Below, piece by piece: positions 56,908 to 64,000 of a stretch of 64,000 nt of DNA (position 1 is its first letter; each line of letters opens with the position of its first letter). Source of the stretch: Myxococcales bacterium (lineage in GTDB: Bacteria > Myxococcota_A > Polyangia > Polyangiales > Polyangiaceae); contig JACPVJ010000033.1 of NCBI GenBank assembly GCA_016191785.1, positions 1-64,000 on the forward strand, read 5' to 3'. The notes under the pieces were generated by a model. It ran no database searches and was not told the DNA's origin. It saw nothing but the letters and a program-made list of their open reading frames with translations. Both the position numbers and the translations under genes were made by a program.

Positions 56908-58821
56908 CTACTCGGCGTCACCGCCCACGAAGGCCGGCATCGCCACCTCGCGCTCGCGCCGCCGGCCGAGCACCCGCTCGAAGGCCGTCAGGCACTTGGC
57001 ATTCTGCTCGCGGGTGCCGATCGTCACCCGCACGTAGCTCTTCTCCGCGTGGTGGGAGCCGAGCGATCGAATCAGCACGCCCTCGTCGAGCATGGCCTGC
57101 ACCATTCGCTCGGCGCTCATGCGGGTGAGCGAGATGTCGACCAGGATGAAGTTGCCCTCGCTGGGGATGGCGACCACGCCCGGCAGCCGCGACAGGCCCC
57201 GACCCAGCTCGGCACGGGCCGCCTTCAGCTCCGCGACGCGGGCGTCGAACTCGGCCATGTCGTCCAGCGCCGCGCTGGCCGCGGCAATCGACACCGCCGG
57301 GAGGTTCCACGGCACCTTCACCCGCGACAAGAGCTTGATCACGCTGGCATGCCCGAGCGCGTAGCCCACGCGCAGGCCCGCCAGGCCGAAGGCCTTGGAG
57401 AAGGTGCGGAGCACGATCGCGTTGGGAAACTCCTGGATCAGGTACGAGAGCGACGTCCCCTCGCCCAGCTCGAAGTACGCCTCGTCGATCACCGTGGGCA
57501 GCCCCAGCCGCAAGAGGCGCCGCATGTCGACCTCGGCGATGCGGTTGCCCGTGGGGTTGTTGGGCGTGCACAGGAAGATGACCTTGGTGCGCTCGGTGAC
57601 CGCGCGCAGCATGCCCATCAAGTCGTGCTCGTGCTCTTCGGTCATGGGCACCAGCACCGGGATGCCACCACAGACCCGGGTTCGTGCCTCGTACATGCTG
57701 AAGGTCGGCACGCTCAAGAGCACCTCTTCGCCCGCGGCGGCGAAGGTCCGGATGATCACGTCGATCAGCTCGGTCGAGCCCGCCCCGAGCAGCACGTTGT
57801 CCCCACCGAGGCCCTCGCGCGCGCCCAGCTTCTGACGAAGCTCGGGCCCACCGCTCGGATAGAGGTGACCGCGAGTGGCGGCGTGGACGATGGCGTCGAC
57901 CACGCGCTGGCTGGGAGCGTGCGCGCTCTCGTTGCTCATCATGCGCGCCACGCCGGTGCGTTCGGCGACGGCGAAATGGTCCTCGTTGTAGGGCTTGGCG
58001 GCCCGCACCCAGCTCGGGGCGAACAGCTCCATGCCGTCGGCGTCGATCACCGCCGGGGCGCCGGCGCCCGGCTCGTCCCCGAGGTGGTCGCCGAACACCC
58101 GGAGCATGGCCTCGGCGCGCTCTAGCGCCGGCCCCGTGTCGACGTCGATCCAGCGCACGTCGCCCACGTCCACCCCCAAGAACGCGCCGCGGCTGGCCAG
58201 CGCGCGCACGCCGTCCGAGAGCGAGCAGTCGCCGTGCTGATCGTCGAGCCGCGCCAGCTCTTCGATCAGCGCGGGCCCGATGCGGAACACGCCGGTGTCG
58301 AGCGCGTCGTAGCGCTCCAGCTCTTTGCTGATGTCGCCGATGCGCCCGGCCGAGACGCACACCTTGGTCGCGTCGTCGATGTCGAAGCAACGCTCGATGT
58401 CGTAGTCGACACCCAGGGCGCAGGCGCCGCTCGGCACGTCGGCCGCCAGAAGGCGCCGCACCAGCTCGGGCGAGTACAGGTGGTCGGCCATCGTGAGCAG
58501 GCACTCGCGATCGATGAAGTCGGCCGCGGCCAAGAGCGAGACGCCGTTCTTCGCCAGGTACCGCTCGTTGTTCACGAAGCTGAGCTCGAGCCCGAGGCTG
58601 GGCTCGGCGACCAGCGCGCGGCGCACGCTCTCGCCCTGGTGACCGATGATGACGACGGCCTCTCGGATCCCGGCGGACTCGAGCGTGCGCAGGACGCGCA
58701 CCAAGAGGGGGACACCGGCCACCGCACGCAGAGGCTTGGGCGTCGGATCGCCGCCCTCGCCCAGCCGGGAGCCGGTCCCGGCTGCCAGCACGATGGCTCG
58801 CGTCACTCGTCGGTCAGTCAT
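56908..58821 (-). CDS. Fusion of CTP transferase and PLP aminotransferase-like domain
   Basis: This 637-residue protein starts at ATG 58821. Residues 1-~245 are a nucleotidyltransferase domain (LAAGTGSRLGEGG, then TPKPL). Its centre (NNERYLAKNGVSLLAAADF; LLTMADHLYSPELV; DIDDATKVCVSAGRI; YDALDTGVFRIG) is typical of inositol-1-phosphate cytidylyltransferase (IPCT). Residues ~265-625 are a fold-type I PLP enzyme of the HisC/CobD kind with CTPNNPTGN, DEAYFELGEG and the PLP Lys476 in RTFSKAFGLAGLRVG. The two activities suggest that one protein makes an amino-alcohol phosphate (by transamination or decarboxylation) and activates it with CTP, or that the PLP domain has another pathway role. It is followed by the CDP-alcohol phosphotransferase and HEAT genes. 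Confidence 0.9.
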   Translation of the reverse strand: MTDRRVTRAIVLAAGTGSRLGEGGDPTPKPLRAVAGVPLLVRVLRTLESAGIREAVVIIGHQGESVRRALVAEPSLGLELSFVNNERYLAKNGVSLLAAADFIDRECLLTMADHLYSPELVRRLLAADVPSGACALGVDYDIERCFDIDDATKVCVSAGRIGDISKELERYDALDTGVFRIGPALIEELARLDDQHGDCSLSDGVRALASRGAFLGVDVGDVRWIDVDTGPALERAEAMLRVFGDHLGDEPGAGAPAVIDADGMELFAPSWVRAAKPYNEDHFAVAERTGVARMMSNESAHAPSQRVVDAIVHAATRGHLYPSGGPELRQKLGAREGLGGDNVLLGAGSTELIDVIIRTFAAAGEEVLLSVPTFSMYEARTRVCGGIPVLVPMTEEHEHDLMGMLRAVTERTKVIFLCTPNNPTGNRIAEVDMRRLLRLGLPTVIDEAYFELGEGTSLSYLIQEFPNAIVLRTFSKAFGLAGLRVGYALGHASVIKLLSRVKVPWNLPAVSIAAASAALDDMAEFDARVAELKAARAELGRGLSRLPGVVAIPSEGNFILVDISLTRMSAERMVQAMLDEGVLIRSLGSHHAEKSYVRVTIGTREQNAKCLTAFERVLGRRREREVAMPAFVGGDAE

Positions 58822-58942
58822 CAGATCGTCTCGCTTTCAACTCGAAGTACCAAGCGCGCGGGGGATTACCACGCGGTGCGCAAATCGGGCAAATCCTTTT
58901 CTGTTCTCATGAGTTACAAGATCGCTGGCTGTCGCAACCGGG

Positions 58943-58953
58943 CCACAGTGTGG
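58943..58953. promoter_or_regulatory. Short perfect inverted repeat, possible operator
   Basis: CCACA-G-TGTGG is a perfect 5-bp inverted repeat about 120 nt upstream of the fusion gene. It could be a regulator site. No second copy was noticed. Confidence 0.25.
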
Positions 58954-59041
58954 CGTTTTGGCAACACCTTTCCCCGCTCCCTGACCGGGCGCTCCGAGGA
59001 TCGACCACTGCACGAAACCCTCTGAAAGTCGGTGACTTGTT

Positions 59042-59064
59042 GGGTGGGGTCGGGGTCGGGTGGG
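59042..59064 (+). other. Five-tract G-quadruplex motif
   Basis: Five runs of three or four G are separated by 1-2 nt loops (T, TC, TC, T) from 59042 to 59064 on the plus strand, so the minus strand carries the C-rich form. The sequence meets the usual G4 criteria without exceptions. Confidence 0.7.
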
Positions 59065-59259
59065 TTGCGCCTCCGTCTGCCCTCCCCTTGAGCAATCGAG
59101 GTGCCAGCGCTTCGGTGCGTCAGAGGCTACGCACCGGCGCACGTGCCGCCGAGACAATGCCGGGAAAGCCGCGCGAACTCGGCGCCGCGGTGAACCCGAG
59201 GCCACGCCCACCTGCGGCATGCCAGCAACACCCCGTGACCCTGGCGTCGCAACTCGGCG

Positions 59260-59979
59260 TCAGCCGAACAGCGCCCGCGCCCGGGCCAAGTCGCTCGGAT
59301 CGTCGACCTCGGTCCACGGCAGATCGCCGACTTCGACCGCCAGGGCCGAGAGCTGACCGGCGCCGATCAACTGCGAGTAGACGTCCTCGTAGTACAGGCT
59401 CGCGCTCTCGGGCCGCGCGAGCGCCTCGAACAACGGCAGGCTGGCCTCGGCGGAGATGCGCTCGATGCCGATGCTCTCGCCGGCGGCTTGGTCGAGCGCC
59501 AGCCCCTTGCCGAACGCCTCGATCCGATCGCCCTGGCCGCGCCGAAACTTCATCGCCTCGGCGTCGGTGCGGCGCGTTCCGTCCACGGCCACCGCCAGCG
59601 GTGCGTCGCAGGCGTCGATTCGCGCCAGAACCTCCGGTCGAAAGACCACGTCGCCGTCGAGCTTGAAGAACGCACGGCCGACCACGGCGTCTCGACACAG
59701 CGCCAGCGACACGGCGTTCTGGGTCGAGTCGAAGCGATCATTTCGACAGTAGACGACCTCGAGCGGACACGACGCGAGGGCGCTCTGCACCGCATCTTCG
59801 CGGTAACCGGTCGCGAGCACGAGGCGCTCGACGCCGTGCTCGGCGAGCAGGCGCACGGCGCGGCCCAGGATGGTCTCGCCACCGATGTCGACCAGCGCCT
59901 TAGGTCGATCATCGGTCAGCGGCCGGAGGCGCGAGCCGATGCCGGCGACCAACAACACGGCGGTCTTGGTGCTGCTCAT
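59260..59979 (-). CDS. LicC/IPCT-type nucleotidyltransferase
   Basis: This 239-residue stand-alone nucleotidyltransferase starts at ATG 59979; an upstream in-frame start at 60006 would overlap the promoter boxes. It has the LLVAGIGSRLRPLTDDRPK signature, VVYCRNDRFDSTQNAVSLAL and the metal-site FKLDGDVVF, then a late WTEVDDPSDLARA. The pattern fits phosphocholine or inositol-phosphate cytidylyltransferases. It probably activates a phospho-alcohol as a CDP derivative, or a sugar phosphate. It is divergent from the inositol-phosphate synthase gene, sharing its promoter region. It is a second activating enzyme in the same cluster as the fusion protein. Confidence 0.88.
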   Translation of the reverse strand: MSSTKTAVLLVAGIGSRLRPLTDDRPKALVDIGGETILGRAVRLLAEHGVERLVLATGYREDAVQSALASCPLEVVYCRNDRFDSTQNAVSLALCRDAVVGRAFFKLDGDVVFRPEVLARIDACDAPLAVAVDGTRRTDAEAMKFRRGQGDRIEAFGKGLALDQAAGESIGIERISAEASLPLFEALARPESASLYYEDVYSQLIGAGQLSALAVEVGDLPWTEVDDPSDLARARALFG

Positions 59980-59992
59980 GCCCCCGGCACGA

Positions 59993-60021
59993 TTGCATAC
60001 GGGCACGCGCCTTGCTAGTCA
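59993..60021. promoter_or_regulatory. Overlapping divergent promoter boxes
   Basis: On the plus strand TTGCAT (59993-59998) and TAGTCA (60016-60021) are separated by 17 bp and end 7 nt before ATG 60029. On the minus strand TATGCA (59999-59994) lies 14 nt before ATG 59979 and overlaps the plus-strand -35. The two genes cannot easily fire from this site at the same time. Confidence 0.5.
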
Positions 60022-60028
60022 CCGCCCC

Positions 60029-61342
60029 ATGAAGCAGCCCCAAGAAATCAAGAAGGCCGAAGGCAAGCTCGGCGTGCTCCTGCCCGGCATGGGCGCGGTC
60101 GCCACGACCTTCATCGCGGGCTGCCTGCTCGCTCGCAAGGGCATCGCCCAGCCCGTCGGCTCGCTCACCCAGATGGGCACGGTTCGACTGGGCAAGCGCA
60201 CCGACAACCGCTCGCCGCTGATCAAAGAGTTCGTGCCGCTGGCCGCGCTCGATGACCTGGTCTTCGGCGGCTGGGACATCTTCCCGGACAACGCCTACGA
60301 GTCGGCGGTCCACGCGGCGGTGCTCGAGCAGAAGCACCTCGACCCGATCCGCGCCGAGCTCGAGGCGATCCGGCCCATGCCCGGCGTGTTCTACCCGGAG
60401 TACGTCAAGCGGCTGCACGGCACCCACGTGAAGACCGGCACGACCAAGGCCGAGATGGTCGAGAAGGTCCGGGAGGACATCCGCGGTTTCATGAAGCAGA
60501 GCGGGTGCAGTCGCGCCGTCGCGGTGTGGTGCGGCTCGACCGAGATCTACATCGAGCAGTCCGCGGTGCACCAGTCGATGACCGCGTTCGAGAAGGGGCT
60601 GATCGACAACGACCCGTCCATCTCGAACTCGCAAATCTACGCCTGGGCGTGCCTCAAGGAGGGGGTGCCCTTCTCCAACGGCGCGCCGAACCTGACGGTC
60701 GACTTCCCGGCGGCCTACGAGCTCGCGCGCGAGACGAACACGCCGATCACCGGCAAGGATTTCAAGACCGGTCAGACCCTGATGAAGACCATCCTGGCGC
60801 CGGGCCTGAAGGCCCGCATGCTGGGCCTGAGCGGCTGGTTCTCCACCAACATCTTGGGCAACCGCGACGGCGAGGTGCTCGACGACCCGGAGAATTTCAA
60901 GACCAAAGAGGTCAGCAAGCTGGGCGTGCTCGACACCATCTTGCAGCCCAAGGTCTACCCTGACCTCTACGGCGAGGTGCACCACGTCGTGCGCATCAAC
61001 TACTACCCGCCCCGTGGTGACTCCAAAGAGGGCTGGGACAACCTCGACATCTTCGGCTGGCTCGGTTACCCGATGCAGATCAAGGTCGACTTCTTGTGCC
61101 GCGATTCGATCCTGGCGGCGCCCATCGTCCTCGACCTGGCCCTGTTCATGGACCTCGCCAAGCGCGCTGGCTTCCGTGGCGTGCAAGAGTGGTTGAGCTT
61201 CTACTGGAAGAGCCCGATGGCGGCGCCCGGCCTCGTTCCGGAGCACGATCTGTTCATTCAGCTGATGAAGTTGAAGAACACCCTGCGGTGGATGCGGGGC
61301 GAGACCCCGATCACCCACATCGGGCACGAGTACTACGACTGA
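60029..61342 (+). CDS. ino1: myo-Inositol-3-phosphate synthase
   Basis: This 437-residue enzyme starts at ATG 60029 and converts glucose 6-phosphate to L-myo-inositol 1-phosphate (D-3-phosphate) with NAD. It has the Rossmann start KLGVLLPGMGAVATTFIAGC, the NSQIYAWACLKEGVPFSNG region, the PITGKDFKTGQTLMKTIL motif and GWFSTNILGNRDGEVL with the catalytic Lys-rich end VDFLCRDSILAAPIVLD. It is divergent from the LicC/IPCT-type gene, and the fusion gene lies beyond. It makes inositol phosphate for inositol lipids or a soluble inositol compound. Confidence 0.96.
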   Translation: MKQPQEIKKAEGKLGVLLPGMGAVATTFIAGCLLARKGIAQPVGSLTQMGTVRLGKRTDNRSPLIKEFVPLAALDDLVFGGWDIFPDNAYESAVHAAVLEQKHLDPIRAELEAIRPMPGVFYPEYVKRLHGTHVKTGTTKAEMVEKVREDIRGFMKQSGCSRAVAVWCGSTEIYIEQSAVHQSMTAFEKGLIDNDPSISNSQIYAWACLKEGVPFSNGAPNLTVDFPAAYELARETNTPITGKDFKTGQTLMKTILAPGLKARMLGLSGWFSTNILGNRDGEVLDDPENFKTKEVSKLGVLDTILQPKVYPDLYGEVHHVVRINYYPPRGDSKEGWDNLDIFGWLGYPMQIKVDFLCRDSILAAPIVLDLALFMDLAKRAGFRGVQEWLSFYWKSPMAAPGLVPEHDLFIQLMKLKNTLRWMRGETPITHIGHEYYD

Positions 61343-63544
61343 TCAGGTCAGCCCGCCGCGGCGGCGGGCCACCCAGTGCGCGCCCAGGCAGAGCGCGGCG
61401 AGCACGGTCCAGACCCACGGTGGCACGATCGGCGTGACGTGGCGCTCGGCTGCGATGCGCGTGGCGCTGGGCTGGGGCAGCGTGGCCTCTTGTCCCGCGC
61501 GGACCGACGTGCCGCCAGTCACCGCGCTGATCCGCTCGAGGCGCGGGCCGTCGGGGCGTGAATCGGCGAACGCCTCGCCGCCCTTCTCGCAGGCGAAGTC
61601 CAGACGAGCGGGCGGCGACTGCCCGACCTTCACCCTCGCCACGTAACCCCCGGGCTCGAGCTTGCCCACAGGCACGTCCACCGGTCCGATGGGCGGGCTC
61701 GGCAGCTTCTTCTCGATCACCTTCGGCGAGCCCTTCCCCAGGCGCTCGACGCTCACCTCGACGTCACCGCTGGCGCCGGGCAGCCGGTGCAGGCGCAGCG
61801 TCGTGTCTTCGCCGCTGACGCACTGCCCGACCACCTCCGCGCGCGCCACCTCGAAGCGAGGGTCGCGCATCAGCCACCCGAGCAGGCCGTCCCAGAGCGC
61901 GCCGAACGCGCGGCCCGAAACGCCGGCCGCCAGCTCGCTCCATGCGAGGCGATAGCTGCCGTCGACCCCGAGGGCGATGCTGCGCCCGTCGCCCGACTCA
62001 CCCAGCGCCAAGACCGGCATCGGCGAGGCCCCGACCTTGCGACGAGGGTGCTCCATCAGCACGAAGGACGCCCCCCGGGGCTTGCCCAGGGTGTTCGAGC
62101 CGGTCATCGTCGGCAGGTCCTCGCCGAGCAGCTCGAAGAGCCCCGAGAGCACCGGCGCCGAGCGGCCGATCTCGGTGAACCGCGGCGAGAACTCCGCCGC
62201 GTCGTGGGGCTCGACCTTCTCGTCGAGCTCCACGGGCAAGACGCGCTCGAGGGCCGTGCCGGCGTAGTTGCCCCCGGTGAACGACGACGGCCCGCCCACC
62301 ATGATCAGGCCGCCGCCCGCCTCGACGTAACGCGCCAACGCCGGCAAGTGACGGTCGAGTTTGTAGGCCACCGCGTCGATGTCCTGCAGCACGATGGCGT
62401 CGAAGCTGGGCAGGTGCTCGGTGAACAGCTCCTCGACCGGGAACGGAATGAGCGCCAGCTCGGAGTCGTCATCGGTCATGGTGTCGTCCGTCATCCCGCG
62501 CAAGATGAAGAACGCGACCAGATCCACCGACTCGTCGCTCTTGAGCCACTGTCGCAAGGTGCGCACGTCGTAGGTGGGCCGACCCGCGACGTGCAGCAGG
62601 CGCACGCGCTCGCGGGCGACGCTGAAGGTGACGAAGCGCCGGTCGTTGTCGGGCACCTGATCGCCCGCCGGCGCGTCGATGCTCACCTCGACCACCCGGG
62701 CACCGGCACGCTCGAGCGTGATGCGCAGCTCGAGCGTGGCCGTGCCGTCTTCCACGCGGGCGGTGCCGCTGGCGAGCACGGCCGGCTCGACCCCCTGGCG
62801 GTGCTCGCGCACGGCGACCGGAATGTCACCGCACTCGAGGCCTCCTGCGCAGCCGACCTCGATCGTCAGGCTCATCGGTTGATGGGCCACCGCTGCGCCG
62901 GCAGCCCGCACCGAGCGCACGCTCGCGTCCTTGGGGCCGGCGTCCGCCAGTCGCACGGTGTGCAGGGGGACGCCGAGCCCGCCGACGGCGTGTCGCAGCG
63001 CCGCATCGTCACTCCCAGGCGCGGGCCGACTGAGGCGCCCGTCGCTCACGACCACCACGGCGCGCGGCCGCTCGCCGGTGGACTCGGCGAGCGCGCCGAG
63101 GGCCCCAGCCAGATCGCTCTCGGCGCTGCGACGCGCGCCGAACCCCGAGTCGGGCACGGCCTGTGGCGGACCCTCACCGAAGCCCAGCACGCCGAGCCGC
63201 GCGTCGCCGTAGCGATCGCGAACCGCGGCGACGGCCGCCTCGGCGCGCACCCGACGCGAACGGCCGTCTTCCGCGGGCAGCTCCAGCCGTCGCGACTGAT
63301 CGACCAGCACGATCACCCGCGGGCCCACCAGGCTGCCCCGCTCCGTCACTCGCACCGGACGGAGCACGGCCAGGGTGAGAGCGACCGTGGCCAGGGCCCC
63401 GGTGGCGGCGATGATCGGTCCCAGGCGCTCGCGGCGACGGAGCTCGAACAAGAGCAGCACGATGGAAAGGAGCGCGAAGAGCAGCGCCGCCACGCTGCCG
63501 AGCGACGACAGGTCGTCGCTGAACGCCCACGAGCGCGCGCTCAT
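61343..63544 (-). CDS. Von Willebrand/GATase-like membrane protein
   Basis: This 733-residue protein starts at ATG 63544. Two N-terminal membrane helices (VAALLFALLSIVLLLFELRR; GALATVALTLAVLRPV) lead to a vWA-like domain, but the metal site reads VLVDQSRRLEL instead of D-x-S-x-S. A glutamine-amidotransferase-like Rossmann domain (YVEAGGGLIMVGGPSSFTGG) and a beta-rich part follow. One C-terminal helix (PPWVWTVLAALCLGAHWVAR) ends the protein. This layout matches large BatA-like membrane proteins found beside DUF4159 and MoxR-ATPase genes in many bacteria. The partial DUF4159 gene overlaps its start (ATGA). Its stop abuts that of the inositol-phosphate synthase gene. Confidence 0.85.
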   Translation of the reverse strand: MSARSWAFSDDLSSLGSVAALLFALLSIVLLLFELRRRERLGPIIAATGALATVALTLAVLRPVRVTERGSLVGPRVIVLVDQSRRLELPAEDGRSRRVRAEAAVAAVRDRYGDARLGVLGFGEGPPQAVPDSGFGARRSAESDLAGALGALAESTGERPRAVVVVSDGRLSRPAPGSDDAALRHAVGGLGVPLHTVRLADAGPKDASVRSVRAAGAAVAHQPMSLTIEVGCAGGLECGDIPVAVREHRQGVEPAVLASGTARVEDGTATLELRITLERAGARVVEVSIDAPAGDQVPDNDRRFVTFSVARERVRLLHVAGRPTYDVRTLRQWLKSDESVDLVAFFILRGMTDDTMTDDDSELALIPFPVEELFTEHLPSFDAIVLQDIDAVAYKLDRHLPALARYVEAGGGLIMVGGPSSFTGGNYAGTALERVLPVELDEKVEPHDAAEFSPRFTEIGRSAPVLSGLFELLGEDLPTMTGSNTLGKPRGASFVLMEHPRRKVGASPMPVLALGESGDGRSIALGVDGSYRLAWSELAAGVSGRAFGALWDGLLGWLMRDPRFEVARAEVVGQCVSGEDTTLRLHRLPGASGDVEVSVERLGKGSPKVIEKKLPSPPIGPVDVPVGKLEPGGYVARVKVGQSPPARLDFACEKGGEAFADSRPDGPRLERISAVTGGTSVRAGQEATLPQPSATRIAAERHVTPIVPPWVWTVLAALCLGAHWVARRRGGLT

Positions 63545-64000
63545 GGCCGGCGGCGAGCGCGACGGCGCATCAGCCAGGGCGCGTGGACCTGGTCGTCCTT
63601 GTAGTCCGAGCACAGGACGTACATCGCGATGTTCACCGCGAGGCGGATGGCTTGCTCGCGCTGGGCCACGCCCCCCGGATCGACGTCGAGCGAGAAGCCG
63701 CCGCCCCGGGAGCGCGCCAGGGCCCCCAAGAGGTCGTGCCTCAGCAAGAACACCTGGGCGTACTTGCCGCGGATCAGCGCTTCGATCCGGGCCGGCCCCT
63801 GCACCCGGCCGACGGGACGATCGACGATGTAGTAGCTCTTGAACACCACGTGGGTGGGATCGAGCTCGACCGGCGCGAGCTCGGGCAGCACCCGCCGGAC
63901 CTCGCGGCGTGCGCTCTCGCCGAACGCCCCGCTCGCCGGCGCCAGGTCGTCCACCACCAGAACGCCGCCCATCTTCAGGAAGCGATCGAGCCCGCGGCGC
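63541..64000 (-). CDS. DUF4159 protein, C-terminal part only
   Basis: The last ~153 residues of a larger protein run from the right edge to TGA 63541; the N-terminus is outside the window. It shows GGVLVVDDLAPASGAFGESA, HVVFKSYYIVDRPVGRVQG, a membrane-proximal AIRLAVNIAMYVLCSDYKDD, and a basic Arg-rich end. This is the DUF4159 family, which travels with vWA and MoxR genes in a conserved membrane-protein operon of unknown role. Its stop overlaps the vWA-like gene by ATGA. Confidence 0.85.
   Translation of the reverse strand, partial: RRGLDRFLKMGGVLVVDDLAPASGAFGESARREVRRVLPELAPVELDPTHVVFKSYYIVDRPVGRVQGPARIEALIRGKYAQVFLLRHDLLGALARSRGGGFSLDVDPGGVAQREQAIRLAVNIAMYVLCSDYKDDQVHAPWLMRRRARRRP

Larger units (their letters stand above)
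58822..59259. other. 438-nt intergenic region with G4 motif and inverted repeat
   Basis: This is the longest gene-free stretch in the window. It contains a perfect inverted repeat (58943-58953) and a G-quadruplex-type motif (59042-59064). I see no gene with proper starts and no RNA gene. It separates two same-strand genes of the lipid cluster and may hold the promoter and leader of the fusion gene. Confidence 0.5.

Noticed and set aside
54120..57128. 1002-codon plus-strand open frame opposite the HEAT and CDP-alcohol genes
   Set aside because: Low-complexity Arg/Gly/His composition and no start signals; the minus-strand genes fully explain the region.
56908..58821. Phosphonate PntC enzyme
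   Set aside because: The transferase half has IPCT-type motifs and the PLP half is HisC/CobD-like; no pepM or phosphonopyruvate decarboxylase gene is in the window.

Overview
This 64 kb window is very GC-rich chromosomal DNA with strong G/C bias at third codon positions, dense genes, many ATGA start/stop overlaps and many GTG or TTG starts. The gene content points to a myxobacterium (Myxococcota, probably Polyangiales-like). The signs are a Ser/Thr kinase with a zinc ribbon and a C-terminal membrane anchor, a receiver-DUF4388 protein with a proline-rich tail, a zinc-ribbon/GYF protein resembling part of the gliding protein GltJ, an SPFH protein with a zinc-ribbon tail, and many small unique lipoproteins. 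I saw no rRNA, tRNA, CRISPR array, insertion sequence or prophage.

Layout: 1-303 is tandem-repeat DNA plus a coding-like fragment without a start. 322-5785 (+) holds an alpha/beta hydrolase with its nucleophile serine replaced, a Dpp/Opp-type permease / binding lipoprotein / permease set without ATPases, and a polysaccharide deacetylase lipoprotein. 5801-11177 (-) holds a receiver-DUF4388 protein, a kinase and an SPFH protein. 11323-21653 mixes an unknown conserved protein, a pabB-SPOR-nikR operon, a nucleotidyltransferase, a run of lipoproteins, a rhomboid-fold protein and pyrR-pyrB. 21654-34050 is almost all minus strand: an RND pump with its adaptor, murI, hom, an M1 aminopeptidase, a cysteine-peptidase-like lipoprotein, a Tim44-like protein and a broken TPM gene. 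34163-36320 looks like a small acquired island (GNAT, SnoaL-like protein, lipoprotein, GNAT remnant). 36376-48270 holds polyphosphate glucokinase, a lipoprotein, a fatty acyl-AMP ligase, lon, fmt and a chaperone operon (HExxH membrane protein, Hsp70 with a ~400-residue disordered insert, J-domain protein), then a GST. 48278-51687 is a deoC-aldehyde dehydrogenase operon. 51981-55844 holds the zinc-ribbon/GYF protein and a secreted HEAT-repeat protein. 55878-61342 is an inositol / CDP-alcohol lipid headgroup cluster. 61343-64000 holds a von Willebrand-like membrane protein and a partial DUF4159 protein.

The most interesting system is at 53379-61342. A myo-inositol-3-phosphate synthase is divergent from a LicC/IPCT-type nucleotidyltransferase. 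Downstream of that lies an operon encoding an unusual fusion of an IPCT-like cytidylyltransferase with a HisC/CobD-like PLP enzyme, a CDP-alcohol phosphotransferase and a secreted HEAT protein. Together they could make an unusual phosphodiester-linked (amino)alcohol or inositol lipid. Second is the Hsp70-J operon with its HERVH protein. A third pattern runs through the whole window: a -10-like TANNNT box sits only 6-12 nt before the start codon of about a dozen genes, which suggests that leaderless transcription is common in this genome and fixes several starts.
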